5,767 nt of DNA from Planctomycetes bacterium UBA1662 (GCA_002320775.1 DCKY01000181.1:1963-7729), one strand, 5' to 3'. Positions 1 to 5,767 are shown, counted from the first letter of the stretch. Notes: generated by a model from the letters alone, not told the origin. Made by a program: numbers and translations.

Positions 1-1059
1 ATCGCGGGTGACTGGAAATTCCAGCCCGGTGTCACGCTCCAGTCCCTCGGGCTTGGTGGGCTGACCAATCCCACACCAGTGCCCCCGCCGCCTCCGCCGC
101 CGGCCCTGGTGCGCCCGCTTGACCGACCGCCTGTCCCCCTGCCCCCCTTTGGCGATGGCTTCTCACTGAAGGGCGGTGAGGAGCTGGTTATCCTCGGTGG
201 CTCAAACGCAGCAGAGGTTTCACGCTTCGGGTATTTCGAAACCCTGCTGGCGGCATCCTATCCGGGCAGCCCCGTACAGCTGCGGAACCTGGCCTGGCCC
301 GCCGATACCGTCTTCCGCCAGCAACGGCCCCGCAACTTCTTTTCCACCGACAACCCGGGCTATGGAGAACGGGATGGGCGGGAGCCCCTTGTCGTCGATG
401 TTGCCTTTCTCTGGCTGGGCCAGAGCGAGGTGGTGGACAACACCGGGAAGCTCGATGCTTTTGAGGCGGCCTATCGCCAGAAGCTCGACCTCTTGCAGGC
501 CTACACCGGCCGTGTTGTTCTCGTGACCCCGGTCCCCTGCGAAGATCCGCTGGAGCTTGGGCTCGATGTCGAAAAAAACAATCGCGCTCTCGCCTCCGCT
601 GCCGCAACGATCCGGCAGCTGGGCCGGGAAAAGAAGCTCCCCGTGATCGACCTCTTCAGCCGGCTGAAGAACCGGCAGGCCACCCGCGATGGCCTCCTCT
701 TGAGCCGCCGGGGGCACCTGCTGGCGGCACAGGAGATGGTTCGGGCTCTCCGCGGCGACAAGCCCGGCGGCGCTCTTGTCGGAGAGCTCAGGCCGGATGG
801 AAAGCTGCAATCACAACCGGCCGAGGAGCTGAGGCAGGCCGTGCTGGCGAAGAGTCGTCTCTGGCAACAGTACTGGAGACCCACCAACTGGTCCTTCCTC
901 TACGGCAACCGCCAGACCCAGCCCAGCAGCCGGGATCACCGCAACCGCAAGGTCCGCTGGTTCCCCGACGAGCTCCAGGGCCTGCTGCCCCTGCTCGATG
1001 AAGCAGATCTTAAGATCCACGCTGCGGCGAAAGAAGCTGCCGCCCCCGCCGGCTCATAA
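1..1059 (+). CDS. SGNH/GDSL-hydrolase-like domain protein, 5' end missing
   Basis: The frame is open from the left edge to TAA at 1057-1059 (352 visible residues). A GTG at 79 is a poor start: it has no Shine-Dalgarno sequence and lies inside an open frame, so the gene probably starts outside the window. Visible order: about 20 residues of an unidentified domain, a linker with seven consecutive prolines (codons 82-102), then an SGNH-like domain from about residue 55. The domain has the ILGGSN nucleophile-like block (Ser68), NLAWPADTV, LWLGQSE, a long ENN-like stretch (EKNNRAL), VIDLFSRL and DGLLLSRRGH. It ends with LWQQYWRPTNWSFLYGNR and SSRDHRNRKVRWFPDE. As I recall them, this order and ending resemble the GDSL domain of PVC membrane-bound dehydrogenase/heme-binding proteins. 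The usual block II Gly, block III Asn and block V His (DxxH) appear replaced by Pro/Ala, Ser and Leu, so activity is doubtful. It lies 79 bases upstream of the thioredoxin-like gene on the same strand. Confidence 0.8.
   Translation: MAGDWKFQPGVTLQSLGLGGLTNPTPVPPPPPPPALVRPLDRPPVPLPPFGDGFSLKGGEELVILGGSNAAEVSRFGYFETLLAASYPGSPVQLRNLAWPADTVFRQQRPRNFFSTDNPGYGERDGREPLVVDVAFLWLGQSEVVDNTGKLDAFEAAYRQKLDLLQAYTGRVVLVTPVPCEDPLELGLDVEKNNRALASAAATIRQLGREKKLPVIDLFSRLKNRQATRDGLLLSRRGHLLAAQEMVRALRGDKPGGALVGELRPDGKLQSQPAEELRQAVLAKSRLWQQYWRPTNWSFLYGNRQTQPSSRDHRNRKVRWFPDELQGLLPLLDEADLKIHAAAKEAAAPAGS
82..102 (+). repeat. Proline-codon run (seven CCN codons)
   Basis: Seven consecutive proline codons (CCC, CCT and CCG) form a polyproline stretch that continues as a Pro-rich segment to about base 150. 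It probably acts as an extended linker between the unseen N-terminal part and the SGNH-like domain. Runs of this length are known to stall ribosomes unless EF-P is present. Confidence 0.7.
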
Positions 1060-1096
1060 GCCGCGCATTCCCCTGTGCCCTCTCCCTCCGGGGAAG

Positions 1097-1102
1097 TAAA
1101 AT
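1097..1102 (+). promoter_or_regulatory. Possible -10 element TAAAAT upstream of the thioredoxin-like gene
   Basis: The 79-base gap between the SGNH-like gene and the next start contains TAAAAT, close to the TATAAT consensus, 36 bases before the ATG. No convincing -35 hexamer lies 16-18 bases upstream. A run of seven T at 1114-1120 follows, but no stable stem sits directly before it, so I do not call it a terminator. The two plus-strand genes could equally be one operon. Confidence 0.2.
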
Positions 1103-1138
1103 AGCGGCTGTGCTTTTTTTAACCCCTGGCGGGAAACC

Positions 1139-2179
1139 ATGACTCGAACTCTCCTCTTTCTCCCCCTGCTCACAACGCTCTTCTCCATCGGGGTGTCTGC
1201 ATCAGGAGGAGAGCCCCAGGTTGCCTGGCACGGGACCCTCAAGGGCGGGCTTGCCGAGGCCGCACGAACCGGCCGCCCGATCCTGCTGGTGTCCGGACTC
1301 GCCTGTCTTCACCAGGTCCCCGGAATCTGGTGAAAGGGCAAACAGGGAATGGACGGGAGTTTCCTGTCCGCCAGGGCCACCGTCGAGGCATCGAGGCCGT
1401 TTGTCTGCATTCGCCTGGCCACCTATGAAAACCGGGAAGAGGTTGATTTTATGAAGGCTCTCTACGTGAGCTACACCGGGGAAATTGCCAACACCATGTT
1501 CGCGCTGCTTTCCCCGGATGGAAAAACCCGGCTCTCCGAAGCCGATCGCTCACCGGCCCAGGTTTTCGGCGGTGTCAGCCAGCGACGATCTGACCAGCCC
1601 GGGGCGACCGAACAGAACAAGGGAGCCGCCGCAAGAATGGTGGAGTCCATGGGGGTCATCTCCCTGGCCTATCCCGGGAAAAAAGGCGCGGAGGGTGCTC
1701 CCCGGGCACTGCCCTACCTCAGCGACCTGCGCATGGCAGTCAATGTCGCCGCCTGTGACAACCAGCCACTGCTGGTGGTTTACGCCGAGGAGCCCGGCGA
1801 GCTGGCCCGCCTGGAGAAAACGCTGCAGCCCATCGCCTGGAGCAAAGAGGTTATCGGGCGCGCGCTCTATGTGCCGGTAAGCGACGCGGCTGAATACACC
1901 CGCTACATCAAGGGGGAGAAGCCGGCTGCCGGGTATGCGCTTGTTGCCCCCGAGCCCTATGGGCGCCACGCCGCGCCCCTGCTGGCCATCGGCGCGGCGA
2001 CCAAGCCGGACCGTGTCCGCATGCAGCTCATCACGGCCCTCGCTCTTTTCAACCCCCCGCCAAAGGATTTCGAGAAACACGAGGCCGAGGGCCTCAAGGC
2101 CGGCATCCAGTGGAAACCGAAAACCCCGATCACGGACCGCTCACGCCGACAGCGGGGGAAAAGCCGCCGTCGGCCCTAG
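1139..2179 (+). CDS. Secreted thioredoxin-fold protein interrupted by an in-frame TGA (codon 65)
   Basis: The ATG at 1139 opens a Sec signal peptide (Thr-Arg, then a Leu/Phe-rich core, likely cleavage after Val-Ser-Ala, residues 19-21). A thioredoxin-like start follows: an amphipathic helix (LAEAARTGRP), strand ILLVSG and a single Cys56 where CxxC would begin (CLHQ, so the second Cys is Gln). TGA at 1331-1333 interrupts the frame at codon 65. The same frame then runs to TAG at 2177-2179 with typical coding content: FVCIRLATYENREE, FALLSPDGKTRLS and a second thioredoxin-like module around residues 200-320 (QPLLVVYAEEPGELARLEK, then AGYALVAPEPYG). The tail is Arg-rich. The parts could be read separately as 1139-1333 (64 residues) and 1349-2179 (276 residues from ATG 1349), but the second lacks a signal peptide and its ATG follows AGGGA too closely for a good ribosome site. 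I favour one original gene of about 346 residues. Nonsense mutation, base error and readthrough remain open. The exact function is not recognised. Confidence 0.65.
1331..1369 (+). other. In-frame TGA followed by a SECIS-like hairpin
   Basis: TGA (1331-1333) lies inside an otherwise continuous reading frame. Downstream, GGACGGGA (1351-1358) pairs with TCCTGTCC (1362-1369) around the loop GTT (1359-1361). This gives eight pairs, one of them G-U. The loop starts 25 bases after the TGA and begins with G-U, which fits the loose published bacterial SECIS description (a G in the first loop positions, at a spacing of roughly 16-37 bases, as I recall it). Against selenocysteine: there is no bulged U as in E. 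coli fdhF, and no Cys or Sec partner in a CxxU or UxxC arrangement (the nearest Cys is nine residues upstream). The hairpin could be chance in GC-rich coding sequence. Confidence 0.3.
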
Positions 2180-2184
2180 CCGGC
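2169..2184. terminator. Possible bidirectional terminator hairpin across the shared stop codons
   Basis: GTCGGC (2169-2174) pairs with GCCGGC (2179-2184) around the loop CCTA, giving six pairs including one T-G. The loop and the start of the right arm contain the shared stop tetranucleotide. On the plus strand it is followed by CTTCTT; on the minus strand GGCGGC and then TTTT follow. The U-tracts are poor, so intrinsic termination is only suggested. There is no other space between the convergent genes for a terminator. Confidence 0.3.
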
Positions 2185-3657
2185 CTTCTTCCCCTTGCCT
2201 GGCTTCGACTTTCCTGAAGGCGGGAGCGCCTTGCTTTTGGGCACCCAGCGGACTTTTTCCCCGCTCTTTGCCATCGTCCGGTCGATCCAGCCACGAACCG
2301 CCGCCGGCTGGATTCCCCGCCCATAGCTCTTGCCGCCGATCCGCACACCACCACTGACGATGCCGAAGAGGACATCCCTGTCGTTGCCCGGGTGGTCGAT
2401 GACATAGGCTCCGCCGCTGTCTCCGCCCTTACCCGGCGTTCCGTCCTTGCCGGGATAATGGCGGAATTTAAGCCCGCGTCCGATGCCCCGGCGTCCGGGG
2501 TGGTGATGTCGTCCTCCCTGGTGGCCGGCCATGGTGAAGGTGATCGCGCCGTGCTTCTCCTCCAGCACCTGGGAGAGCACGCCCACGGGCCGGATGCCCT
2601 TGAGCGCCCTCTTGAAGCGCACCAGGGCGATGTCCCCCTTGGGCGCGATGAACGCCTGCTCTACCTGGACCTCGACCTTCCTGCCGAAGGCGACCTTAAC
2701 GTTGCGTGTCTTCGGCGCCCTGGCCTTGACACTCGCTACATGCGCGGCTGTGAGACCCCAGGAGGGGGCCACCATAACGATGGAGCCGTTGCCGACTTTT
2801 TTGCTGCCGACATGATGGCCGCGCCAGGAGCCGACATATCCGTAAGGAACATCCGCGGCGTAAGAGACCAGGAAATTCACCAGGCGCTCGGACTCGAAGA
2901 AGCCTCGCCACATATTGTGCCCCTGCCCGGAGGCGACCTCGAGCTCCATGAGCCCCCCGGCAGCCTTGTAGCGCTCCGCGACCAGGCCGGAGTTGGCCGC
3001 GAGGGGGACCACCCTGTCTTTGTCTCCATGGATATGAAAGATCGGAACGCCGGCGGCAGCAAGAGGGGCAAGCCGGTCGACCGGGTTGTGCTTTACAAGC
3101 GCCTCAGCCAGCTGCCCCTGCGTCATCCCATAGGCTCCGCAGGCCCGCCTCAGCCCCGGGTAGCTGGCCAGGTTACAGACCGGGTAGATCCCCGTGATAC
3201 AGCGAATCTTTTCCGGGTTTTCCGCCGCCCAGCAATAGAGCATCAGGCCGCCCCGGCTGCGGGCCAGCAGGGACACCTTCGTGTCGAAGCCCTCATCTTT
3301 CACCATCTTTTCATAGAGCGCGGTGTAGATCTTGCGCCCGTCAGGGCTTCCATAGGACTCGCCGACGTTGACGCCAGCGATGGCAATCCCGGCGCCCAGG
3401 AAGCGCTCAAACATCCAGGCTTCCGATTTACCGGGCAGGTTCGTCCCCAGGGTGGGGGCGTAAAGAACCCAGGGAATGGGCTCTATTATTTTCTCAGGGG
3501 GTCGGATCACGAAGGCTGGGCGCCCGGCTACGGCAAACGGCTCCTTGTGGATCCGCGGCGGCGCCTTGTCCTGTTCCGCTCCAGCGAGCCATCCGCCCAG
3601 GAGCAATAGCAGGCCTGTAGCCAGCGCCATGGCGGCCCGTGACCCGGTTCTCAGCAC
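2176..3657 (-). CDS. Secreted alpha/beta-hydrolase fused to trypsin-like serine protease
   Basis: 493 residues. GTG at 3657-3655 is preferred over ATG at 3630 because AGGTGAG lies just upstream and because residues 1-9 supply the Arg-containing n-region of the signal peptide (Leu-rich core 11-20, likely cleavage Ala-Gly-Ala27). Residues ~35-265 form an alpha/beta-hydrolase domain: nucleophile Ser134 in LLARSRGG (Ala-Arg in place of the first Gly of GxSxG), Asp214 in HIHGDKDRVVP, and His247 in SGQGHNMW. This resembles prolyl-oligopeptidase/acetyl-xylan-esterase-like enzymes. Residues ~275-462 form a chymotrypsin-fold S1 domain: His306 in GLTAAHV, Asp342 in KGDIALVRF, Ser414 in GKGGDSGGAYV, and a closing helix VRGWIDRTM. 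The protease part has no cysteines, and the position expected for trypsin Asp189 is Pro408, so trypsin-like specificity is unlikely. A His-rich loop (RHHHPGRR) and a Lys-rich tail are odd. It lies 29 bases downstream of the sulfatase, probably cotranscribed. Substrates are unknown. Confidence 0.85.
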   Translation of the reverse strand: MLRTGSRAAMALATGLLLLLGGWLAGAEQDKAPPRIHKEPFAVAGRPAFVIRPPEKIIEPIPWVLYAPTLGTNLPGKSEAWMFERFLGAGIAIAGVNVGESYGSPDGRKIYTALYEKMVKDEGFDTKVSLLARSRGGLMLYCWAAENPEKIRCITGIYPVCNLASYPGLRRACGAYGMTQGQLAEALVKHNPVDRLAPLAAAGVPIFHIHGDKDRVVPLAANSGLVAERYKAAGGLMELEVASGQGHNMWRGFFESERLVNFLVSYAADVPYGYVGSWRGHHVGSKKVGNGSIVMVAPSWGLTAAHVASVKARAPKTRNVKVAFGRKVEVQVEQAFIAPKGDIALVRFKRALKGIRPVGVLSQVLEEKHGAITFTMAGHQGGRHHHPGRRGIGRGLKFRHYPGKDGTPGKGGDSGGAYVIDHPGNDRDVLFGIVSGGVRIGGKSYGRGIQPAAVRGWIDRTMAKSGEKVRWVPKSKALPPSGKSKPGKGKKAG

Positions 3658-3660
3658 TGT

Positions 3661-3667
3661 CTCACCT
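3661..3667 (-). promoter_or_regulatory. Ribosome binding site deciding the GTG start of the hydrolase-protease gene
   Basis: Read on the minus strand, AGGTGAG lies three bases before the GTG at 3657, or five bases if AGGTG is taken as the core. No comparable site precedes the internal ATG at 3630. The site falls within the 29-base gap after the sulfatase stop, as expected for a cotranscribed gene. Confidence 0.5.
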
Positions 3668-3686
3668 GCCTTTCGCCGCGAAGGGC

Positions 3687-5594
3687 TTATTTCTTTTTCC
3701 GCTTCTTTTTCTTCTCAGAGGGCTGCTTGCTGCTACTGAGGTCCTGAACGGTTTTGCTGAGGATCCGGCCGATATATTTATTGTACCGGCCATCGGGGGA
3801 GACCCCGCCACTGGTGGGGAAGCCGCGGATGGTCTCGAGCGCATAACCCGCTTTACTGTCGAGCTTGTCGATGGCGTTGAGGGCGGCCATCGAGACAAAA
3901 ACATCCGACCCTTTCTTCCAGGGGGCAACCGCCACAAGGGTATCGATGCCTTTTCTCTGCTGCGGCTGCGCGCCATATTTACCGAAGGCGTAACCGGCCG
4001 CGATACGCACATAGGAAGAGTCGTCCTGCAGCGCCGCCAGGAGCTCCTTTTCAGAGGCCTTGACCGCGGCGGTGCCGCGGTTGAGTATGCCAACCGCCCC
4101 CCAGTAGCGAACAGCGCTGTCCGGGTCCTCCAAGAGTTTCTTCACCGCGGCAAGCTGGTCAGCACCCCGCATGGTGGCAAGGTCCGCTGCAGCGAAGATC
4201 TTGTCGTAGGGATACTTGCTGTTGTCTTTACCCATCTCGCGCGGCGTGGAGCCCGCACTGCGGCTGTGGATCTCTCCCTCGGGCAGGAAGCCAAGGTCAC
4301 GAATCCGCCGGCACCAGGCCTGCTGTGCTTTGCGGAGCTCCTTGAGCTTGTCCTGGTGGGTGGGGGACTCCGCCAGGTTGTTCACCTCGTCGGGGTCCAC
4401 CGAGAGATCATAGAGCTCTTCAGTCGGCTTGAGCTTCCAGAAGTGCGATTGCGCCTTGTTCAGCTTCCCTGCATCGAAATCTCTCTTCCAGGCCGCCGTC
4501 GACTTCGTCACAAAATTATACGAGACATACTGGCCGTAGATGAAATGCGGGTTGTAGTTGCGGATGTAGTGATAGCGGCCGTCGGTAACCGTACGGATAA
4601 AGTCAGAGCGCTCGTCCATGCGGCCCCGGAAGCCGAACATGTATTTCGGCTTTTCCTGCTGGTGCTTGCCGGCAAAGGCATGGCCCTGCATCCAGGCCGG
4701 CGGCTTGAGCCCGGCCAGGCTCAGGAGGGTCGGCGCAAGATCGACAAAATTCACCAGGCGGTCGCTCTTCCCGCCGGCCTGGTATTCCTTCGGTGCCAGG
4801 TGTTTCCATTTGGGCGGGAAAAACACGACCATCGGAACCGCAAGGCCAGAGTTGTAGGTCCAGCGCTTGCCCCGGGCCAGGCCCGAGCCATGATCGCCGT
4901 AATAAAAGACGATCGTTTCCCCGCTGAGCCCGGCCTTGTCGAGCTCCGCAAGGTGGCGTCCGGCGATCTCATCAGCACGGGAGACGATATCGTAGTACTG
5001 GGCCCAGTCCTTACGCGACTCGGCGTTGTCCGGATGGTAGGCCGGAATCCTGACCTTCGCCGGGTCGAGAACCTGCTTATGGCCGCCTGCACGAACCCGG
5101 CTCTCGTGGCTCACCGTGGAGTTGAAGATCGCGAAGAACGGCTGGCCTTTCTTGCGGTTGTTGTAGTGCGCCCGCCGGGAAGACTCGTTCCAGCCGGTTC
5201 CCCCTGAGCTGCTGACGTTATAGTCCGTTTTCGAGTTGTTGGTACAGTAGTAGCCCTGCTCGCGCAGAAAGGTCGGGTAGAAGCGCACGTGGGCCGGCAG
5301 CTTGACCATGCTCCTCATATGCTGGCCGCCTATCGATGGCGGGTACATGCCGGTGATGATCGTGGTGCGAGCCGGGGCACAAACCGGGGCACAGGACCAG
5401 GCCAGCTTGAAGAGCATCCCCTTCTTTGCCAGGGCATCAACGTTCGCCGTGGCGGCGAGCTTGTCGCCGTAGCAACCCATCTCGGGTCCGTGGTCTTCGC
5501 TGGTGATCCAGAGAATATTCGGATGCTCGACCCCCTGGGCAGTGGCCGCTATCACAAACAGGACAAACAGAATACTGCTGATGCGCATTTTCAT
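3687..5594 (-). CDS. Secreted formylglycine-dependent sulfatase with HEAT-like C-terminal region
   Basis: 635 residues, ATG at 5594 to TAA at 3689-3687. It hydrolyses sulfate esters (or sulfamates) of an unknown substrate, probably a sulfated polysaccharide, outside the cytoplasm. The signal peptide is MKMR plus a hydrophobic core, with likely cleavage Ala-Thr-Ala19. The arylsulfatase core covers about residues 25-405. HPNILWITSEDHG holds the metal-binding acidic residues (Glu33/Asp34). CAPAR (Cys72-Arg76) is the CxPxR signature, with Cys72 the residue converted to formylglycine, followed by TTIITGMYP. SHES (His163), YYGDHG (Asp234/His235) and GKRWTYNSG complete the active site, and ELYDLSVDPDEVNNLAE closes the fold. 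The start SEDHGPEMGCYGD suggests the heparan-N-sulfatase-like part of family S1, a tentative placement. Residues ~465-590 look like HEAT/armadillo helical repeats (DPDSAVRYWGAVGIL, DDSSYVRIAAGYAFG). The tail is KKKKRKKK. Maturation would need a formylglycine-generating enzyme encoded elsewhere. Only a weak AAAGAG precedes the ATG; a second ATG lies six bases inside. Confidence 0.95.
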   Translation of the reverse strand: MKMRISSILFVLFVIAATAQGVEHPNILWITSEDHGPEMGCYGDKLAATANVDALAKKGMLFKLAWSCAPVCAPARTTIITGMYPPSIGGQHMRSMVKLPAHVRFYPTFLREQGYYCTNNSKTDYNVSSSGGTGWNESSRRAHYNNRKKGQPFFAIFNSTVSHESRVRAGGHKQVLDPAKVRIPAYHPDNAESRKDWAQYYDIVSRADEIAGRHLAELDKAGLSGETIVFYYGDHGSGLARGKRWTYNSGLAVPMVVFFPPKWKHLAPKEYQAGGKSDRLVNFVDLAPTLLSLAGLKPPAWMQGHAFAGKHQQEKPKYMFGFRGRMDERSDFIRTVTDGRYHYIRNYNPHFIYGQYVSYNFVTKSTAAWKRDFDAGKLNKAQSHFWKLKPTEELYDLSVDPDEVNNLAESPTHQDKLKELRKAQQAWCRRIRDLGFLPEGEIHSRSAGSTPREMGKDNSKYPYDKIFAAADLATMRGADQLAAVKKLLEDPDSAVRYWGAVGILNRGTAAVKASEKELLAALQDDSSYVRIAAGYAFGKYGAQPQQRKGIDTLVAVAPWKKGSDVFVSMAALNAIDKLDSKAGYALETIRGFPTSGGVSPDGRYNKYIGRILSKTVQDLSSSKQPSEKKKKRKKK

Positions 5595-5597
5595 TGC

Positions 5598-5645
5598 TCT
5601 TTAAATAAACTTAAACGACCCGTATGACTTATAGCATCGTCTCAG
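5598..5645 (-). promoter_or_regulatory. AT-rich leader and possible promoter of the sulfatase operon
   Basis: The stretch directly upstream of the sulfatase is clearly AT-richer than the rest of the window. Read on the minus strand it holds TATAAG (5633-5628), a possible -10 element placing a transcript start some 25 bases before the ATG. No good -35 element is visible 16-18 bases further up (GCAGGC region). A short inverted repeat, TTTAA at 5600-5604 and TTAAA at 5611-5615 with a six-base spacer, lies in the presumed leader and could be a regulator site or chance. Promoter rules in PVC bacteria are poorly defined. Confidence 0.3.
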
Positions 5646-5650
5646 GGCCA

Positions 5651-5676
5651 GCCTGCAGGCAAGCAGCGGCTTTGCC
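5651..5676. repeat. Overlapping palindrome and stem-loop in the intergenic gap
   Basis: GCCTGCAGGC (5651-5660) is a perfect 10-base palindrome. Overlapping it, GGCAAGC (5658-5664) can pair with GCTTTGCC (5669-5676) with one bulged T around the loop AGCG. On the minus strand no U-tract follows, so it is a poor terminator for the partial gene at the right edge. On the plus strand TTCTTCT follows, but no plus-strand gene is known there. A further short stem, ACCCC (5687-5691 region) with GGGGT, lies nearby without a U-tract. Confidence 0.25.
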
Positions 5677-5710
5677 TTCTTCTCCGACCCCCCGGGGGTG
5701 GGGAAGCGGG

Positions 5711-5767
5711 CTATTCGTCCGCCGCGGGCTTGTCTTCGGGCTGCTGGTCTCCGGCCTTGTCCGCGGC
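5711..5767 (-). CDS. C-terminal end of an unidentified gene (right edge)
   Basis: On the minus strand the frame enters from the right edge and ends in TAG at 5713-5711. It encodes 18 residues, AADKAGDQQPEDKPAADE, rich in Ala, Asp, Glu, Lys, Pro and Gln. This composition is typical of a charged, disordered C-terminal tail. Too little is visible to name a function. The gene would lie 116 bases upstream of the sulfatase on the same strand and may be part of the same transcription unit, although the AT-rich leader between them suggests a separate promoter. The call rests on composition and orientation only. Confidence 0.4.
   Translation of the reverse strand, partial: AADKAGDQQPEDKPAADE

Noticed and set aside
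220..810. Minus-strand open frame of 196 codons opposite the SGNH-like gene
   Set aside because: Shadow frame; the plus strand carries the recognisable domain blocks here.
1114..1120. T-run as an intrinsic terminator of the SGNH-like gene
   Set aside because: Only a 3-bp stem (AGC/GCT) lies directly before it; the nearest better stem is about 20 bases away.
1221..1454. Alternative plus-strand frame bridging the TGA, as evidence for paired frameshifts
   Set aside because: Its translation is Pro/Arg/Ser-rich without motif similarity, and the original frame is good on both sides of the TGA, so no frame change is needed.
1550..2080. Minus-strand open frame of 176 codons opposite the thioredoxin-like gene
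   Set aside because: Shadow frame with no motif. The plus-strand frame has coherent strand/helix patterns and continues across the whole region.
2392..3609. Plus-strand open frame of 405 codons opposite the hydrolase-protease gene
   Set aside because: It is antisense to a protein with two complete catalytic triads and shows no motifs, signal peptide or ribosome site of its own.
3639..5207. Plus-strand open frame of 522 codons opposite the sulfatase
   Set aside because: It is fully antisense to a gene with intact sulfatase motifs. Its translation is an Arg/Val/Leu/Gly-rich string without recognisable motifs, as expected for a shadow frame in GC-rich coding DNA.
5682..5704. C/G-rich run near the right edge as a terminator
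   Set aside because: Only a 5-bp stem with a 3-base loop can form, and no U-tract follows on either strand.

Overview
This GC-rich window looks like a chromosomal piece from the Planctomycetota/Verrucomicrobiota (PVC) group, most likely a marine or polysaccharide-degrading member. The assignment is an inference from gene content. It rests on a secreted formylglycine sulfatase with a HEAT-like C-terminal extension and lysine-rich tail, a GDSL/SGNH-type domain of the kind attached to PVC membrane-bound dehydrogenase/heme-binding proteins, and several exported hydrolases.

Layout. Plus strand: (1) the 3' part of a gene open at the left edge, with a proline-rich linker, a degenerate SGNH-hydrolase domain and a conserved C-terminal Trp/Arg-rich segment (1-1059); (2) a secreted thioredoxin-fold protein (1139-2179) interrupted at codon 65 by an in-frame TGA, with the same frame continuing convincingly beyond it. 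Minus strand, reading right to left: (3) the last 18 codons of an unidentified gene (5711-5767); (4) a 635-residue secreted sulfatase (5594-3687); (5) a 493-residue secreted protein that fuses an alpha/beta-hydrolase (esterase/peptidase-like) domain to a trypsin-like serine protease domain (3657-2176). Genes 4 and 5 are 29 bases apart and probably cotranscribed. The plus and minus gene sets converge, and genes 2 and 5 share one palindromic CTAG as both their stop codons.

How they may work together. All three complete proteins carry apparent Sec signal peptides, so the products probably act in the periplasm or outside the cell. A sulfatase followed by an esterase/protease is consistent with breakdown of a sulfated glycan or glycoprotein, but no substrate can be read from the sequence.

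Most worth a second look: the in-frame TGA followed at suitable spacing by an 8-bp hairpin with a GTT loop (nonsense mutation, sequencing error, or recoding/selenocysteine candidate), and the esterase-trypsin fusion, which has two complete serine-hydrolase triads of unrelated folds in one chain. I saw no CRISPR array, tRNA, rRNA, insertion sequence or defence system.
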